Source: Trichococcus patagoniensis
GTDB taxonomy: Bacteria; Bacillota; Bacilli; Lactobacillales; Aerococcaceae
Assembly: GCF_003051085.1 (NCBI RefSeq)
Contig: NZ_QAOM01000007.1
Location: forward strand, 1-64,000
Direction: 5' to 3'
Length of the DNA: 64,000 bases
The notes under the pieces were generated by a model. The model saw nothing but the letters and a program-made list of their open reading frames with translations, searched no databases and was not told where the DNA came from. The translations under genes and the position numbers were made by a program. Of this stretch, positions 53,843 to 64,000 are shown in pieces. How positions within the stretch are numbered: the stretch's first letter is position 1; each line of letters opens with the position of its first letter.

Positions 53843-56800
53843 ATGTCTTTTGTGCATTTGCAGGTCATCAGTGCCTATTCTCTTTTGCAGACGACTACCC
53901 GAATAGAGGATTTGGTGCGCAGCGCCAAGACAAAAGGCTATCAGGCCATCGCATTGACGGACCAAAATGTCCTTTATGGTCAAGTCGACTTCTTCAAAAT
54001 TTGCAAAAAATATGCTATCCAACCCATTCTGGGGATCCAACTGGATTTTCCCGGAATCATCAGCAAAGATCGCACCTTTCCTTTGGTCTTGTTGGCGAAG
54101 GATTTTGAAGGCTACAAAAAGTTGATGGCTTTGTCGACAGTCAGGAATCAGGACGCTTCGGATAAGGAATTGCTTTCCCTTTTGGAGGATGATTCCAGCC
54201 GCATCATCGCGATCACCCCAGGAGAAAAGGGCGAGATCGAAAGCTTTTTGAACGGAAATGATCAGGAGAATGCCAAAGCAGCCAGTTTGGCCTGGAAAAA
54301 AATCTTCACCCACGGCAATTTTTATTTAGGCGTTCAGCTCCACGAGAAAATGAAACCGATCATTCCGCAATTGAAGAGTTTATCACAGGCAACAAACATT
54401 CCGACAACAGCTATGCATGATGTGAGATATCTGGAACCGAGCGACAATTTCAGTTGCCGTGTCCTGAAGGCGATCGAATCGAACGAAAAGGTGGATCTGC
54501 AGTCGGAAGCTTTGGATGGCACGTATTACTTGCCGTCCTGCGGAGAAATCGAAAGGAAATTCCGGGAAGCCGATTTGGTCGAGTCGGCTGAAACGACCCA
54601 GAATATTGCGGACGAAATCGAAATCGATCTGCCGCTGCATCAGTCGCTGCTGCCGCGCTACCCGCTGCCGGCCGGGACGACGCCGCAGGCATACCTCAGG
54701 AGGCTCTGCGAAGAAGGGCTGCGTCAGCGGATCGCTGTCCCGGATGCAGCATATGAAAAACGCTTGGCATACGAATTGGAAGTCATCCATGAAATGGGCT
54801 TCGATGATTACTTCCTTATCGTTTGGGATGTGATGGCGTATGCCCGAAAAGCGAAGATCATGCCGGGAGCCGGCCGGGGATCTGCCGCCGGTTCGCTCGT
54901 GTCATACGTCCTGCGCATCACCCATGTCGATCCCATCAAATACAATCTGTTGTTTGAGCGGTTTTTGAACAAAGAACGCTACAACTTGCCGGATATCGAT
55001 TTGGATTTCCCGGATAACCGAAGGGATGATATTTTGCATTATGTCCGGGACAAATACGGTTCGGACCACGTCGCCCAGATAGCCACATTTGGGACGTTGG
55101 CCGCAAAAATGTCTTTGCGGGATACCGCCAGAGTCTTCGGACTAACGGTTGCGGAGGCGCAAGCCTGGTCTAATGCAATCCCGAATCAATTGGGCATCAG
55201 TCTGGCTGAGGCAAGGCAGAAATCGAAAGAACTGCAGAATCTGATCAGCGCGACGGATGTGAATCGCCTCCTGTATGAGACTGCCGAAAAAATCGAAGGC
55301 GTTCCGAGGCATGTTTCCACTCATGCGGCAGGCGTCGTCATCAGCGACAATCCGTTAAGGGACATTGTGCCTTTGCAGAAGAAAAACAGCAATCTGTATC
55401 TGACGCAATACACGATGGGCAACATCGAAGAAATCGGCTTGCTCAAAATGGACTTCCTGGGGCTGAAAAATCTGACGATACTGAACGATGCGGTGCAGTT
55501 GGCCAGCGATGCGCACAAAGAGAGCATCAACATTTTGGAAATACCGATGGATGATGATCTGACGCTCGATATATTCCGAAGAGCGGATACGAATGGGGTG
55601 TTCCAGTTTGAATCCCCCGGCATAAAAAATGTGTTGCGCAAGCTCGGGCCGGAATCGATCGAAGATATTGCCGCCGTCAATGCGCTTTACCGGCCGGGTC
55701 CGATGGAACAGATCGACCTCTTCATTTCGCGGAAAAAAGGGCTGACCGAAATCGATTATCTCCATCCTGATCTGAAATCGATCCTCGAGGTAACCTATGG
55801 GGTAATGGTCTATCAGGAACAGGTCATGCAGGTGGCTTCCCGGATGGCTGGCTTCAGTTTGGGGGAAGCGGATATCCTCAGAAGAGCGATAGGCAAAAAA
55901 CAAAAATCGGCCATCGATGAAGAAAGAAGACACTTTATTGAAGGCTCGCTGCAGCAAGGCTATTCCGAGCAGACAGCCGAGCAAGTGTATGACTACATCG
56001 AGCGGTTCGCCAATTACGGGTTCAACCGTTCGCATTCGGTCGCCTATTCTTTCATAGCCTACCAACTTGCCTACATGAAGGCGCACTTCCCGGAAGCATT
56101 TTTCGCAGCTTTGCTGAATTCCGTCAACCAACACTCGGATAAGATGAGGGAATACTTCATCGAACTGAAAAGGCGCAACATCAGCATTTCCTATCCGGAC
56201 ATCAACACAAGCAACTGGAAATTTGCACTGCAGCAACAGACGATCCAATTCGGCTTGGGCGGAATCAAAGGCCTCAGACGCGATTTTATCCAGGAGATCA
56301 TCAAAGAACGCCAAGGTCATGGGCACTACAAGGATTTCGTTCAATTCTTGAGAAGGATCCATCCGAAGTGGCTGAAGAACGAAAACATCACGCCGCTCAT
56401 CTATAGTGGGGCGTTCGACAGTTTCGGGCATTCGCGCGCGACGCTGCTTGAGTCGCTGCCGGGTATGCTGAACAGCATCGATTACAGCGGAAACAACATC
56501 GATCTCTTTTCGATACTGGAACCGAAATATGTTGAAACGGAAGAACTGCCCCTGTTGGAATTGCTGGATTTGGAAGAGGCTGCGCTGGGCCATTCTTTGA
56601 AAGGCCATCCGATCGATCAATTCGGCAAATTGTACAACAACGGTGCAGTTGTGTACGTCACCGAGCTGGCTTACGACAAAAAAATGCGGACGATGGGACT
56701 GATCAAAGACATCCGAAGAATCCAGACAAAGAAGGGCGACCCAATGGCATTCGCAAACATGACAGACAGTACCGGTGAAATCAGCATCACGATTTTCCCC

Positions 56801-57181
56801 GAGTACTATATCCGGTTCATGAAACTGCTGAAAGCAAACCAGTTGCTTGTCGCCGAAGGCAAGCTGGAGCGGTCGAAACAAGCCGAAAAAACGAATTTTT
56901 TGGTCACGCATATTTGGGATGCTGAAGCCTATCAGGAAATGATGGGTCAAAAAAAGGAGAATGTCTTCATCCGGTTGACGGCGGAAAACAACACGTCTGA
57001 ATTGTTCGGGAAAATGTATCGGATCCTGAATAAGCACCCGGGGGACCATCCTGTCATCCTGTACAACGAAGCCAAAAAACAAACGATGCGCCTGACAGCT
57101 GAAAATTGGGTCACCATTTCGGCCGATCTGCTTGAAGCGTTGCAGGCTATTTTTGGGAATGGAAATGTTGCTGTCAAATGA
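53843..57181 (+). CDS. dnaE: DNA polymerase III subunit alpha DnaE
   Basis: A 1112-residue replicative polymerase; in low G+C Gram-positives DnaE extends primers before PolC takes over. The N-terminal PHP domain (about 1-200) begins FVHLQVISAYSLL; the palm carries the catalytic PDIDLDFPDNRRDD near residue 385 and the preceding GAGRGSAAGSLVSY. Helix-hairpin-helix and OB-fold regions follow (about 800-1060). The length is typical of DnaE and too short for PolC. A long opposite-strand open frame over the gene is a shadow. Confidence 0.97.
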   Translation: MSFVHLQVISAYSLLQTTTRIEDLVRSAKTKGYQAIALTDQNVLYGQVDFFKICKKYAIQPILGIQLDFPGIISKDRTFPLVLLAKDFEGYKKLMALSTVRNQDASDKELLSLLEDDSSRIIAITPGEKGEIESFLNGNDQENAKAASLAWKKIFTHGNFYLGVQLHEKMKPIIPQLKSLSQATNIPTTAMHDVRYLEPSDNFSCRVLKAIESNEKVDLQSEALDGTYYLPSCGEIERKFREADLVESAETTQNIADEIEIDLPLHQSLLPRYPLPAGTTPQAYLRRLCEEGLRQRIAVPDAAYEKRLAYELEVIHEMGFDDYFLIVWDVMAYARKAKIMPGAGRGSAAGSLVSYVLRITHVDPIKYNLLFERFLNKERYNLPDIDLDFPDNRRDDILHYVRDKYGSDHVAQIATFGTLAAKMSLRDTARVFGLTVAEAQAWSNAIPNQLGISLAEARQKSKELQNLISATDVNRLLYETAEKIEGVPRHVSTHAAGVVISDNPLRDIVPLQKKNSNLYLTQYTMGNIEEIGLLKMDFLGLKNLTILNDAVQLASDAHKESINILEIPMDDDLTLDIFRRADTNGVFQFESPGIKNVLRKLGPESIEDIAAVNALYRPGPMEQIDLFISRKKGLTEIDYLHPDLKSILEVTYGVMVYQEQVMQVASRMAGFSLGEADILRRAIGKKQKSAIDEERRHFIEGSLQQGYSEQTAEQVYDYIERFANYGFNRSHSVAYSFIAYQLAYMKAHFPEAFFAALLNSVNQHSDKMREYFIELKRRNISISYPDINTSNWKFALQQQTIQFGLGGIKGLRRDFIQEIIKERQGHGHYKDFVQFLRRIHPKWLKNENITPLIYSGAFDSFGHSRATLLESLPGMLNSIDYSGNNIDLFSILEPKYVETEELPLLELLDLEEAALGHSLKGHPIDQFGKLYNNGAVVYVTELAYDKKMRTMGLIKDIRRIQTKKGDPMAFANMTDSTGEISITIFPEYYIRFMKLLKANQLLVAEGKLERSKQAEKTNFLVTHIWDAEAYQEMMGQKKENVFIRLTAENNTSELFGKMYRILNKHPGDHPVILYNEAKKQTMRLTAENWVTISADLLEALQAIFGNGNVAVK

Positions 57182-58465
<1,284 letters not shown>

Positions 58466-58516
58466 CGAAAAGTTGACTTACGTTTTACAAAATATAAAAT
58501 GAGGTGCTTATTTTCT

Positions 58517-60274
58517 ATGAAAAAGACAAAAATTGTATGTACGATCGGGCCTGCCAGTGAATCTGTAGAAACACTCGTTAAATTGATGAATGCAGGCATG
58601 AACGTTGCCCGCTTGAACTTCTCGCACGGAGACTTTGAAGAGCATGGCGCTCGTATCGTCAACATCCGCGAAGCATCAAAAATTACAGGCAAAATGTGCG
58701 CTATCCTTTTGGATACAAAAGGACCTGAAATCCGTACAAACAACATGAAGGACGGCATCGTGTCGTTGATCACCGGCGAAACAGTAAGAATCTCCATGAC
58801 AGAAGTTGAGGGTACGAAAGATAAATTCTCTATCACTTACCCAGAATTGATCAACGATGTTGTTGTCGGAAACCACATCCTATTGGATGACGGCTTGATT
58901 GACCTTGAAGTGACTGAACTTGACAAAGAGAACAATGAAATTGTTACTTTGATCAAAAACTCAGGCATCCTGAAAAACAAAAAAGGTGTCAATCTACCCG
59001 GCATCAAAACAAACTTCCCTGGTCTTACACAAAAAGATGCTGATGATATCATCTTCGGTATCGAAAATGATGTTGATTTCATCGCAGCAAGCTTCGTACG
59101 TCGCGCAAGTGATGTATTGGCTATCACTGAAATTTTGGAAAAACATAATGCAACCCACATCCAAATCATCCCTAAAATCGAAAACCAAGAAGGTCTTGAT
59201 AACATCGACGAAATCTTGAAAGTTTCTCAAGGTTTGATGGTTGCCCGTGGTGACTTAGGAGTAGAAATCCCTACTGAAGAAGTTCCTATCGCACAAAAAA
59301 TGTTGATCAAAAAATGTAACGCTTTAGGCAAACCAGTCATTACAGCAACTCAAATGCTGGATTCTATGCAACGCAACCCACGTCCTACACGTGCTGAAGC
59401 AGGAGACGTTGCCAACGCTATCTTCGACGGAACTGATGCAGTTATGCTATCCGGAGAAACTGCTGCTGGTGATTACCCGGTTGAAGCTGTTACGACAATG
59501 GCTACAATCGCTATCCGTACTGAAGAAGCGATCGTTGGACAAGATGCATTTGCTTTGAAAGCATACAGCAACACGGATATGGCTGAAGCAATCGGTCAAT
59601 CGGTTGGACATACTGCCCGCAATCTTAACATCCAAACAATCGTTGCCGCTACTGAGTCTGGACATACAGCGCGCATGATCTCTAAATACCGTCCGAAATC
59701 ACACATCGTAGCAATCACTTTCTCGGAGCGTCAAAGACGTGGATTGGCCCTTTCATGGGGTGTGTATCCGTTCGTTACCGAAAAACCAGATTCAACTGAT
59801 GAAATGATGGAATTGGCTGCAAAAGTTGCCAAAGAAGAAAACTTCGCTAAAGAAGGCGACTTGATCATCATCACTGCCGGCGTACCAGTAGGCGAACGCG
59901 GCACTACCAACTTGATGAAGATCCAATTGATCGGAACGAAATTGACTTCCGGCCAAGGTATCGGCGACAAATCTGTCATCGGTAAAGCTGTCGTGGCTCT
60001 TTCAGCTGAGGAAGCAATCGCTAAAGTGACAGAGGACTGCATCTTAGTGTTGAAGAACTCTGATAAAGACTATACGCCTGCATTTGAAAAAGCTGCAGCG
60101 GTAATCGTTGAAGCTGGCGGCTTGACAAGTCATGCTGCTGTAGTCGGTATCGCAAGCGGCATTCCGGTAATCGTAGGAGCAGAAAACGTGACTACATTAG
60201 TGCAAGACAACGAATTGATCACAATCGATTCTCGTCGCGGCATCATCTACCGTGGTGCAACAACTACCATCTAA
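58517..60274 (+). CDS. pyk: Pyruvate kinase
   Basis: A 585-residue glycolytic enzyme that makes ATP and pyruvate from phosphoenolpyruvate. The barrel has the [12 protein letters not shown] start, [10 protein letters not shown] with the catalytic Lys and metal-binding Glu, and ATQMLDSM. Residues about 475-585 form the extra C-terminal PEP-utilising-like domain with TSHAAVVG, typical of Bacillus-type enzymes. The ATG at 58517 with GAGGTG upstream is preferred over the ATG at 58499, which lies before that site. Codon use is strongly biased, as for high expression. Confidence 0.98.
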   Translation: MKKTKIVCTIGPASESVETLVKLMNAGMNVARLNFSHGDFEEHGARIVNIREASKITGKMCAILLDTKGPEIRTNNMKDGIVSLITGETVRISMTEVEGTKDKFSITYPELINDVVVGNHILLDDGLIDLEVTELDKENNEIVTLIKNSGILKNKKGVNLPGIKTNFPGLTQKDADDIIFGIENDVDFIAASFVRRASDVLAITEILEKHNATHIQIIPKIENQEGLDNIDEILKVSQGLMVARGDLGVEIPTEEVPIAQKMLIKKCNALGKPVITATQMLDSMQRNPRPTRAEAGDVANAIFDGTDAVMLSGETAAGDYPVEAVTTMATIAIRTEEAIVGQDAFALKAYSNTDMAEAIGQSVGHTARNLNIQTIVAATESGHTARMISKYRPKSHIVAITFSERQRRGLALSWGVYPFVTEKPDSTDEMMELAAKVAKEENFAKEGDLIIITAGVPVGERGTTNLMKIQLIGTKLTSGQGIGDKSVIGKAVVALSAEEAIAKVTEDCILVLKNSDKDYTPAFEKAAAVIVEAGGLTSHAAVVGIASGIPVIVGAENVTTLVQDNELITIDSRRGIIYRGATTTI

Positions 60275-60300
60275 GCTTAACTAAATTAGAGAGCATCTTT

Positions 60301-60340
60301 GGGTCTGGGACGAGAGTCTCGGACCCATTTGCTTTGCTTA
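60301..60340 (+). terminator. Terminator of pfkA-pyk
   Basis: GGGTCTGGGAC (60301-60311) pairs with GTCTCGGACCC (60316-60326) with two G-T pairs and a GAGA loop. The following sequence is T-rich but broken (ATTTGCTTTGCTT). Confidence 0.65.
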
Positions 60341-60451
60341 AGCATAATCTGCTCTCTCTTTCCGCAAGCCGAGGGGATAAAATGTATATATATATCATAA
60401 ATGTCACAAATATAACAAGCTCACAACAACGACGCTTTGGAAATCATTTTG

Positions 60452-60460
60452 TGATATGAT
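60452..60460 (+). promoter_or_regulatory. Extended -10 promoter of the cvfB-like gene
   Basis: TGATATGAT is a TG-extended -10 box about 46 bp before the ATG at 60507; no good -35 box is visible. Confidence 0.45.
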
Positions 60461-60506
60461 AAAATGGAAGAAATACAGCGACGGAAAGACCGTCTGGAGG
60501 AATAAT

Positions 60507-61373
60507 ATGAGTAAAGTACTGGGTACAATCATTACAGGTGTGATCGTGGACGAGAACGAAAAAAGTGTCTTCGTTCAGAAAGACGGCATCACCTACAGAT
60601 TGGATAAAGAAGAGTCAGAAACGGCATTGCAATTAGGTGACACTGTCAAAGGATTTGTGTACGAAGGGATGAACAAGCAGCTTCGCATGACCTTTAAGGA
60701 GCCAGCGAGCCAAGTGGGCCAATATGGTTGGGGAAAAGTTGTAGCTGTCCGGAAAGACCTAGGCGTGTTTGTGGACATCGGCCTTGAAGACAAGGAAATT
60801 GTTGTTTCCTTGGATAACTTGCCCGACATCAAATCACTCTGGCCAAAAAAGGGAGATCGTCTTCTGATCGCCCTGGAGCAGGACAGCAAAGATCGTCTGT
60901 GGGGCATCATCGCCGACGAACCGGTATTCCGTTCCATTTCCCGTACTCCGGGTGAGGAATTGAAAAACAAGGACATTACCGGAACAGTCTTCCGTTTGAA
61001 ATTAATAGGGACGTTCATCTTGACGGACGATGATTACATCGGGTTCATCCACCCATCTGAGCGGGAGATTGAACCGCGCTTGGGCGAAGTCGTCAGCGGT
61101 CGGGTCGTCGGCATCAGTCAACACGGCATGCTGAATCTGTCCTTGAAGCCGCGTGCGCATGAAGCAATCAGTGAGGATGCGGCCATGATTTTGGTATTGC
61201 TGCAGCAGAGCCCTACGCATAGTTTGCCTTATTGGGACAAAAGTGATCCGGAAGCAATCAAAGAATACTTCGGCATCAGCAAAGCGCAATTCAAAAGAGC
61301 TTTGGGCCATTTGTTGAAGGCCAGACTGATCATCCAAGAAGATGGACACACAAAATTAATCAAAAAGGATTAG
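60507..61373 (+). CDS. cvfB: S1 domain RNA-binding protein, CvfB-like
   Basis: A 288-residue cytosolic protein with three S1/OB-type beta domains (about 5-65, 68-135 and 150-215) and a C-terminal winged helix (about 225-285, including PYWDKSDPEAIKEYFGISKAQFKRALG). This matches CvfB, an RNA-binding virulence and expression regulator in Staphylococcus; the role here is inferred. CTGGAGG precedes the ATG; an upstream in-frame stretch overlaps the promoter. fur follows 33 nt later. Confidence 0.87.
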   Translation: MSKVLGTIITGVIVDENEKSVFVQKDGITYRLDKEESETALQLGDTVKGFVYEGMNKQLRMTFKEPASQVGQYGWGKVVAVRKDLGVFVDIGLEDKEIVVSLDNLPDIKSLWPKKGDRLLIALEQDSKDRLWGIIADEPVFRSISRTPGEELKNKDITGTVFRLKLIGTFILTDDDYIGFIHPSEREIEPRLGEVVSGRVVGISQHGMLNLSLKPRAHEAISEDAAMILVLLQQSPTHSLPYWDKSDPEAIKEYFGISKAQFKRALGHLLKARLIIQEDGHTKLIKKD

Positions 61374-61406
61374 GTCATAAACCTGTCCTCAAAGGAGCCG
61401 ACAGCA

Positions 61407-61862
61407 GTGACGGAATTGTCATTAAACACCATCAAAAAACAATTGCAAGAGGCAGGATTCAAGCTCACTCCACAACGGGAAGCGACTGTCGGCGTGCTTC
61501 TGGAAAAGGAAAAGGAGCATCTCAGTGCGGAGGAGATTTTCCTGCTGTTGCGGCTTAAACATCCTGATATCGGCCTTGCGACGGTCTATCGCACATTGGA
61601 AATCTTGACCGAATTGAACATCACGTACAAAGTAGTGTTTGAAGATGGCTTATCCCGCTACGATTTAAGAAGGACCAGTAATGAGCATTTCCATCATCAT
61701 CTTTTGTGCATCGAATGCGGGAACATCGAGGAAATACACGAGGATCTGCTGGGTGAGGTCGAAAAAGATGTCGAAGCCCGCTATCAGTTCGTGGTAAAAG
61801 ACCATCGTTTGACTTTCCATGGCATCTGCCGCGAATGCCAACAAAAAATGAGGAATAAATAG
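61407..61862 (+). CDS. fur: Ferric uptake regulator family protein (Fur)
   Basis: A 151-residue metal-responsive repressor. The N-terminal winged helix ends in LATVYRTLEIL; the dimerisation domain has HFHHHLLCIECGNIEEI with the first Cys pair and a second CRECQ pair for structural zinc at the C-terminus. The HHHH segment and ECGNIEE favour Fur over PerR or Zur, though paralogues are hard to separate. The GTG start follows AAAGGAG. xerD follows. Confidence 0.88.
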   Translation: MTELSLNTIKKQLQEAGFKLTPQREATVGVLLEKEKEHLSAEEIFLLLRLKHPDIGLATVYRTLEILTELNITYKVVFEDGLSRYDLRRTSNEHFHHHLLCIECGNIEEIHEDLLGEVEKDVEARYQFVVKDHRLTFHGICRECQQKMRNK

Positions 61863-61890
61863 CCTCAAAAGGATGAAATGGGTTACCGAC

Positions 61891-62781
61891 ATGGAAGAAG
61901 AAATCAATGAATATGGACGTTATTTGAGGATCGAGCGAGGGTTGTCCGACAATACAATCATCAGTTATCAGCGGGATCTCAGAAAGTACAGCCATTTTTT
62001 GGAAAAGAATGCCATTCATGCGTTCGGGGATGTGACCAAACCGGATGTGCTTTTGTATCTTCAATTTTTGAATGAAGAAAAATTGGCGACAGCCTCTATC
62101 GGCAGGATGATCACGAGTCTCCGGAGATTCCATCAATATTTGAAGCAAGAAGGATTGATCGCCAACGATCCGATGGTCACCATCCAGCTGCCGAAAAAAC
62201 AACAAAAGTTGCCGAAAGTGCTCTCGATGGGTGAAATCGAACGCTTGATGGCTGCGCCGGATGTCAAAACCGTTCTGGGGCTAAGGGATCGCGCGATATT
62301 GGAACTGTTGTATGCCACCGGCCTTCGCGTCAGTGAACTCATCCACATTACGATGAACGAAATCCATCTGGATATCGGGTTCATCCAAACAATCGGGAAG
62401 GGCGACAAAGAAAGAATCGTGCCTTTGGGAGAGGAAGCCGCCTTCTGGATTGCAGAATACTTGTCGGACAGTCGGCCTGCTTTAGCGCATGGGAGGAAAG
62501 AAACGGCCTTCCTGTTCCTGAATTTCCATGGCAATGGCTTCACCCGCCAAGGGATCTGGAAAAATCTGAAGCAAACCGTGCGGGATGCCGGCATCCAAAA
62601 AAATGTATCGCCGCACATGCTGCGCCATTCCTTTGCGACGCATATTCTGGAAAATGGGGCGGATCTGCGGATTGTGCAGGAACTGTTGGGGCATGCCGAT
62701 ATTTCCACAACCCAGATTTATACGCACATCACAACAGAAAGAATGGCAGAAATCTACCAAAAGTATCATCCTCGTGCTTGA
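61891..62781 (+). CDS. xerD: Site-specific tyrosine recombinase XerD
   Basis: A 296-residue recombinase that resolves chromosome dimers at dif with XerC. The N-terminal SAM-like domain opens EEINEYGRYLRIERGLSDNT; catalytic residues are Arg in ATGLRVSEL, Lys in TIGKGDKERIVPL, HMLRHSFATH, LLGHADIST and the nucleophile Tyr in TQIYTHI. The chosen ATG gives the usual family length; the in-frame ATG at 61873 is an alternative, and neither has an ideal ribosome binding site. It sits in a fur-xerD-deoB row typical of Bacillus, so it is not an integrase of a mobile element. Confidence 0.93.
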   Translation: MEEEINEYGRYLRIERGLSDNTIISYQRDLRKYSHFLEKNAIHAFGDVTKPDVLLYLQFLNEEKLATASIGRMITSLRRFHQYLKQEGLIANDPMVTIQLPKKQQKLPKVLSMGEIERLMAAPDVKTVLGLRDRAILELLYATGLRVSELIHITMNEIHLDIGFIQTIGKGDKERIVPLGEEAAFWIAEYLSDSRPALAHGRKETAFLFLNFHGNGFTRQGIWKNLKQTVRDAGIQKNVSPHMLRHSFATHILENGADLRIVQELLGHADISTTQIYTHITTERMAEIYQKYHPRA

Positions 62782-62826
62782 AACATAACGAATCAAGTCC
62801 GCTGAGGATAAGGGAGGAACAGAATC

Positions 62827-63996
62827 ATGAAATTTAATCGCATCCATTTGATTGTGATGGATTCAGTCGGCATCGGCGAAGCAGCTGATGCAGACAAGTT
62901 TGGCGATGTCGGCTCGGATACGCTTGGGCATATCGCTGAAGTTGCCGGGCTGGCAATTCCTAATCTGGAAAAGTTGGGTTTGGGCAACATCCGCGAACTG
63001 AGCGGCGTCAAACCGGACAGCGCATCCATCGGCTACTATACAAAACTCGAGGAGCAGTCCGTCGGCAAAGATACGATGACAGGCCATTGGGAAATCATGG
63101 GGTTGAACATTCAGTCGCCATTCCGCGTTTTTCCTGAAGGGTTCCCGCTTGAATTGATCGAGAAAATCGAAAATCATACAGGCCGGAAAATTGTCGGGAA
63201 CAAGCCGGCAAGCGGGACCGAAATCCTGGATGAGTTCGGTGAGCACCAAATGAAGACTGGTGATCTGATCGTCTACACCTCGGCGGATCCGGTGCTGCAG
63301 ATTGCTGCACACGAAGACATCATTCCGCTTGAAGAATTGTACGCGATCTGCGAATATGTCAGAGCAATCACTTTGGAGGACCCCTATATGATCGGTCGGA
63401 TCATCGCCAGACCGTATATCGGGACTCCAGGCCATTTTACCCGCACAAGCAATCGGCACGATTACGCCTTGGACCCATTCGGGCAAACAACGTTGGATCA
63501 TCTGAAGGAAGCCGGCTACGATGTCATCGCAATCGGCAAAATCAATGACATCTACAACGGCCAAGGCATCACGGAATATGTGCGCACGAAAAGCAATATG
63601 GACGGCGTCGACCAGCTGTTGACGGTCATGGAAAAAGATTTCCGGGGCCTAAGCTTCTTGAACTTGGTTGATTTCGATGCTCTGTTCGGACATCGCCGGG
63701 ATGTGAAAGGGTATGCTGAGGCAATCGAAGATTTTGATGCGCGCATTCCTGAAATATTGGCTGCTTTAGCGGATGATGATTTGCTGTTGCTCACCGCAGA
63801 TCACGGGAATGATCCAACCTTCCCGGGAACAGATCATACGCGCGAATATGTTCCATTATTGGCTTATTCGAAAAAAATGGCAGGCCGCGGTAAGATGGAT
63901 CAAGGCAAGTTTGCGGATATCGGCGCGACCGTATCCGATAATTTTCGGGTGGCGGCTACTCAAAACGGCCGCAGCTTTTTGGATGAATTGGACTAG
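62827..63996 (+). CDS. deoB: Phosphopentomutase
   Basis: A 389-residue alkaline-phosphatase-fold enzyme that interconverts (deoxy)ribose 1- and 5-phosphate, linking nucleoside breakdown to the pentose pathway. The metal and substrate motifs [18 protein letters not shown] (near 9-26), [11 protein letters not shown] with the phosphorylated Thr, and [20 protein letters not shown] are present. GGGAGGAA precedes the ATG. The stop lies 4 nt before the window end, so downstream partners such as a purine nucleoside phosphorylase are out of view. Confidence 0.97.
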   Translation: MKFNRIHLIVMDSVGIGEAADADKFGDVGSDTLGHIAEVAGLAIPNLEKLGLGNIRELSGVKPDSASIGYYTKLEEQSVGKDTMTGHWEIMGLNIQSPFRVFPEGFPLELIEKIENHTGRKIVGNKPASGTEILDEFGEHQMKTGDLIVYTSADPVLQIAAHEDIIPLEELYAICEYVRAITLEDPYMIGRIIARPYIGTPGHFTRTSNRHDYALDPFGQTTLDHLKEAGYDVIAIGKINDIYNGQGITEYVRTKSNMDGVDQLLTVMEKDFRGLSFLNLVDFDALFGHRRDVKGYAEAIEDFDARIPEILAALADDDLLLLTADHGNDPTFPGTDHTREYVPLLAYSKKMAGRGKMDQGKFADIGATVSDNFRVAATQNGRSFLDELD

Positions 63997-64000
63997 TGAG

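Noticed and set aside
55355-57082. A 575-codon open frame on the minus strand opposite dnaE
   Set aside because: It lies fully inside a certain gene, has no ribosome binding site or family features, and its composition is that of an antisense shadow.
61891-62781. Tyrosine recombinase as a sign of a mobile element
   Set aside because: It is XerD by length and context (fur-xerD-deoB); no att repeats or phage genes are near.

Overview
The window reads as chromosomal core DNA of a low-to-moderate G+C Firmicute of the order Lactobacillales. Evidence: strong AGGAGG-type ribosome binding sites, frequent TTG and GTG starts, a pyruvate kinase with the Bacillus-type C-terminal extension, RNase Y, ArlRS-like and CvfB-like proteins, DUF1033, DUF2929 and DUF4044 proteins, and no sporulation genes. 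The mid-40s G+C look of the coding DNA together with this gene set suggests Carnobacteriaceae, perhaps a Trichococcus-like organism; that placement is inference from memory and was not tested. No rRNA, tRNA, CRISPR array, prophage or insertion sequence was seen.

Layout. 1-5.0 kb: zwf (minus), a CshB-like DEAD-box helicase, a DUF1189 membrane protein (minus) and sodA. 5.1-8.0 kb: a one-cysteine OhrR-type MarR regulator with a perfect 30-bp palindrome over its promoter, an HrtBA-like ABC exporter and a DUF2177 membrane protein. 8.0-15.9 kb: a DhaL-DegV fusion protein, a large YfhO-type membrane protein (minus), a class B penicillin-binding protein, and a minus-strand pair made of a membrane-anchored helix-turn-helix protein and an orphan MltG-like domain protein. 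16.0-20.4 kb: rpmG, 5-formyltetrahydrofolate cyclo-ligase, rhomboid protease, glucokinase, a beta-propeller-like lipoprotein, a rhodanese-fold protein lacking its cysteine, and a 44-residue DUF4044 protein. 20.6-28.9 kb: gnd, an ArlRS-like two-component system, yidC with acylphosphatase (minus), DUF1033 and an FtsK/SpoIIIE translocase.

29.0-34.0 kb holds a BmpA/NupNOPQ-type nucleoside ABC importer. 34.1-49.4 kb is collinear with the Bacillus spoIIIE-to-mutL region: two M16 peptidase-like proteins, an SDR protein, a RodZ-like protein, pgsA, cinA, recA (with a LexA box), rny, ymdB, a YlbF/YmcA-family gene, mutS and mutL. 49.4-64.0 kb holds a DUF937 gene, msrB, ruvAB (with a candidate LexA box), queA, a small DUF2929 gene (minus), dnaE, pfkA-pyk, a cvfB-like gene, fur, xerD and deoB.

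How the genes fit together: zwf and gnd (oxidative pentose phosphate), glcK, pfkA and pyk form a sugar catabolism theme. The nucleoside importer and deoB would feed ribose phosphates into it. recA, ruvAB, mutSL, dnaE and xerD are replication and repair genes. rny with ymdB and the YlbF/YmcA-type gene suggests an RNA-decay module. sodA, the OhrR-type regulator, msrB and fur are stress and metal genes. I found no convincing undescribed multi-gene system. The most interesting unexplained items are a ~100-nt imperfect inverted repeat at 3265-3366, the minus-strand HTH-membrane/MltG-like pair, the OhrR-HrtBA-like neighbourhood, a three-way-junction terminator at 27-94 nt past position 39000, and an inverted repeat at the start of the nucleoside-importer transcript.
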